Assembly (NCBI GenBank): GCA_937915545.1
Contig: CALGIJ010000022.1
Span: 1 to 6,069, forward strand
From: an uncultured Desulfobacterales bacterium
GTDB taxonomy: Bacteria > Desulfobacterota > Desulfobulbia > Desulfobulbales > Desulfocapsaceae
Direction: 5' to 3'
Length of the DNA stretch: 6,069 nt
Of this stretch, positions 5,916 to 6,069 are shown piece by piece. Position 1 is the stretch's first letter; each line of letters opens with the position of its first letter. The notes beneath the pieces were generated by a model, which was given only the letters and a program-made list of their open reading frames with translations, searched no databases and was not told the DNA's origin. A program made the position numbers and the translations under genes.

Positions 5916-5951
5916 GCACCCACAACAACACAGTAAAAAAGGAAGACAATC

Positions 5952-6069
5952 ATGAAGAAGACACTGGTAGCAGGAGCGCTTGGTCTGTCTGTGGTAATGG
6001 GTTTCTCCACCGCTTGGGCGGCTTCGACCATCGACGGCAAGGTCACCAACCAGAGCAAGGTGGAGCAGG
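5952..6069 (+). CDS. Small exported protein related to protein A (gene C), 3' end outside window
   Basis: Only 39 codons are visible. The ribosome site GGAAG at 5941-5945 sits 6 nt before ATG 5952, and the leader GGAAGACAAT matches that of protein A (GGAAGACAATG). The protein starts MKKTLVAGALGLSVVMGFST and continues AWA|ASTIDGKVTNQSKVEQ. This is a Sec signal peptide with an A-W-A cleavage site, followed by a mature N-terminus of the same plan as protein A (A-A-S-K-I-E-G) and the protease repeat domain (A-A-S-E-V-V-G). The N-Q-S-K-V-E-Q segment also matches the junction segment of protein A repeats (KVEQ/KVKQ). It is divergent from the sigma gene and likely part of its regulon. Whether it carries full 36-residue repeats cannot be seen. 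Confidence 0.88.
   Translation, partial: MKKTLVAGALGLSVVMGFSTAWAASTIDGKVTNQSKVEQ

Larger units (their letters stand above)
5495..5951. promoter_or_regulatory. 457-bp divergent control region between sigma gene and exported gene C
   Basis: No convincing gene lies here. The region holds promoters for two divergent units. From left to right: the TTTTTTGAACCTTT motif (minus), a hairpin with T-run (minus), the 10-bp palindrome TCTCGCGAGA at 5566-5575, a TATAAT (minus) at 5654-5659, a 7-bp stem hairpin at 5780-5798, the same TTTTTTGAACCTTT motif (plus), and a leader hairpin at 5890-5915. Individual elements are listed separately. Confidence 0.7.

Noticed and set aside
5891..5919. TTGACG as a sigma-70 -35 before gene C
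   Set aside because: At 17 bp the -10 would be ATGCAC, which is a poor match; the GAACC element fits better.

Overview
The window reads as a piece of a Gram-negative, moderately high-GC bacterial chromosome, most likely a proteobacterium. The grounds are Sec signal peptides, GGAGG/GGAAG-type ribosome binding sites, an ECF sigma factor with a membrane anti-sigma, and GC-biased codons. I cannot name the genus. There are no RNA genes, insertion sequences or CRISPR arrays.

Layout, read along the minus strand (right to left): an ECF sigma factor (4931-5494); an overlapping single-pass membrane anti-sigma factor (4297-4941); an exported subtilisin-like S8 protease with an N-terminal repeat domain (2113-4176); a terminator-like hairpin; then a separately expressed exported protein (1-1882, running off the window) made almost entirely of 36-residue repeats. 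On the plus strand, divergent from the sigma gene, a small exported protein begins (5952-6069, cut by the window edge). Its signal peptide and mature N-terminus resemble those of the big repeat protein.

The unifying element is the 36-residue repeat with a G-x-x-N-x-A core. Protein A has 17 visible cores at exactly 108-bp spacing. The protease has 7 cores at exactly 36-residue spacing in front of its propeptide and catalytic domain. All three exported proteins share a mature start of the type A-A-S-x-[IV]-x-G. The repeats suggest a beta-solenoid or amyloid-like surface or fibre protein. The motif recalls curlin and Fap functional-amyloid repeats, but that is an inference.

Working model (inference): the sigma factor, held by its anti-sigma, controls a cell-surface system in which a dedicated subtilisin, carrying the same solenoid module as the structural proteins, binds, matures or trims them. 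The extracytoplasmic end of the anti-sigma has a predicted beta-alpha-beta-beta-alpha-beta order like the I9-type propeptide of the neighbouring protease. This raises the possibility that the protease is sensed by, or acts on, the anti-sigma. A 14-bp sequence, TTTTTTGAACCTTT, occurs in front of both the sigma gene and the divergent exported gene and is a candidate regulatory element of the regulon.
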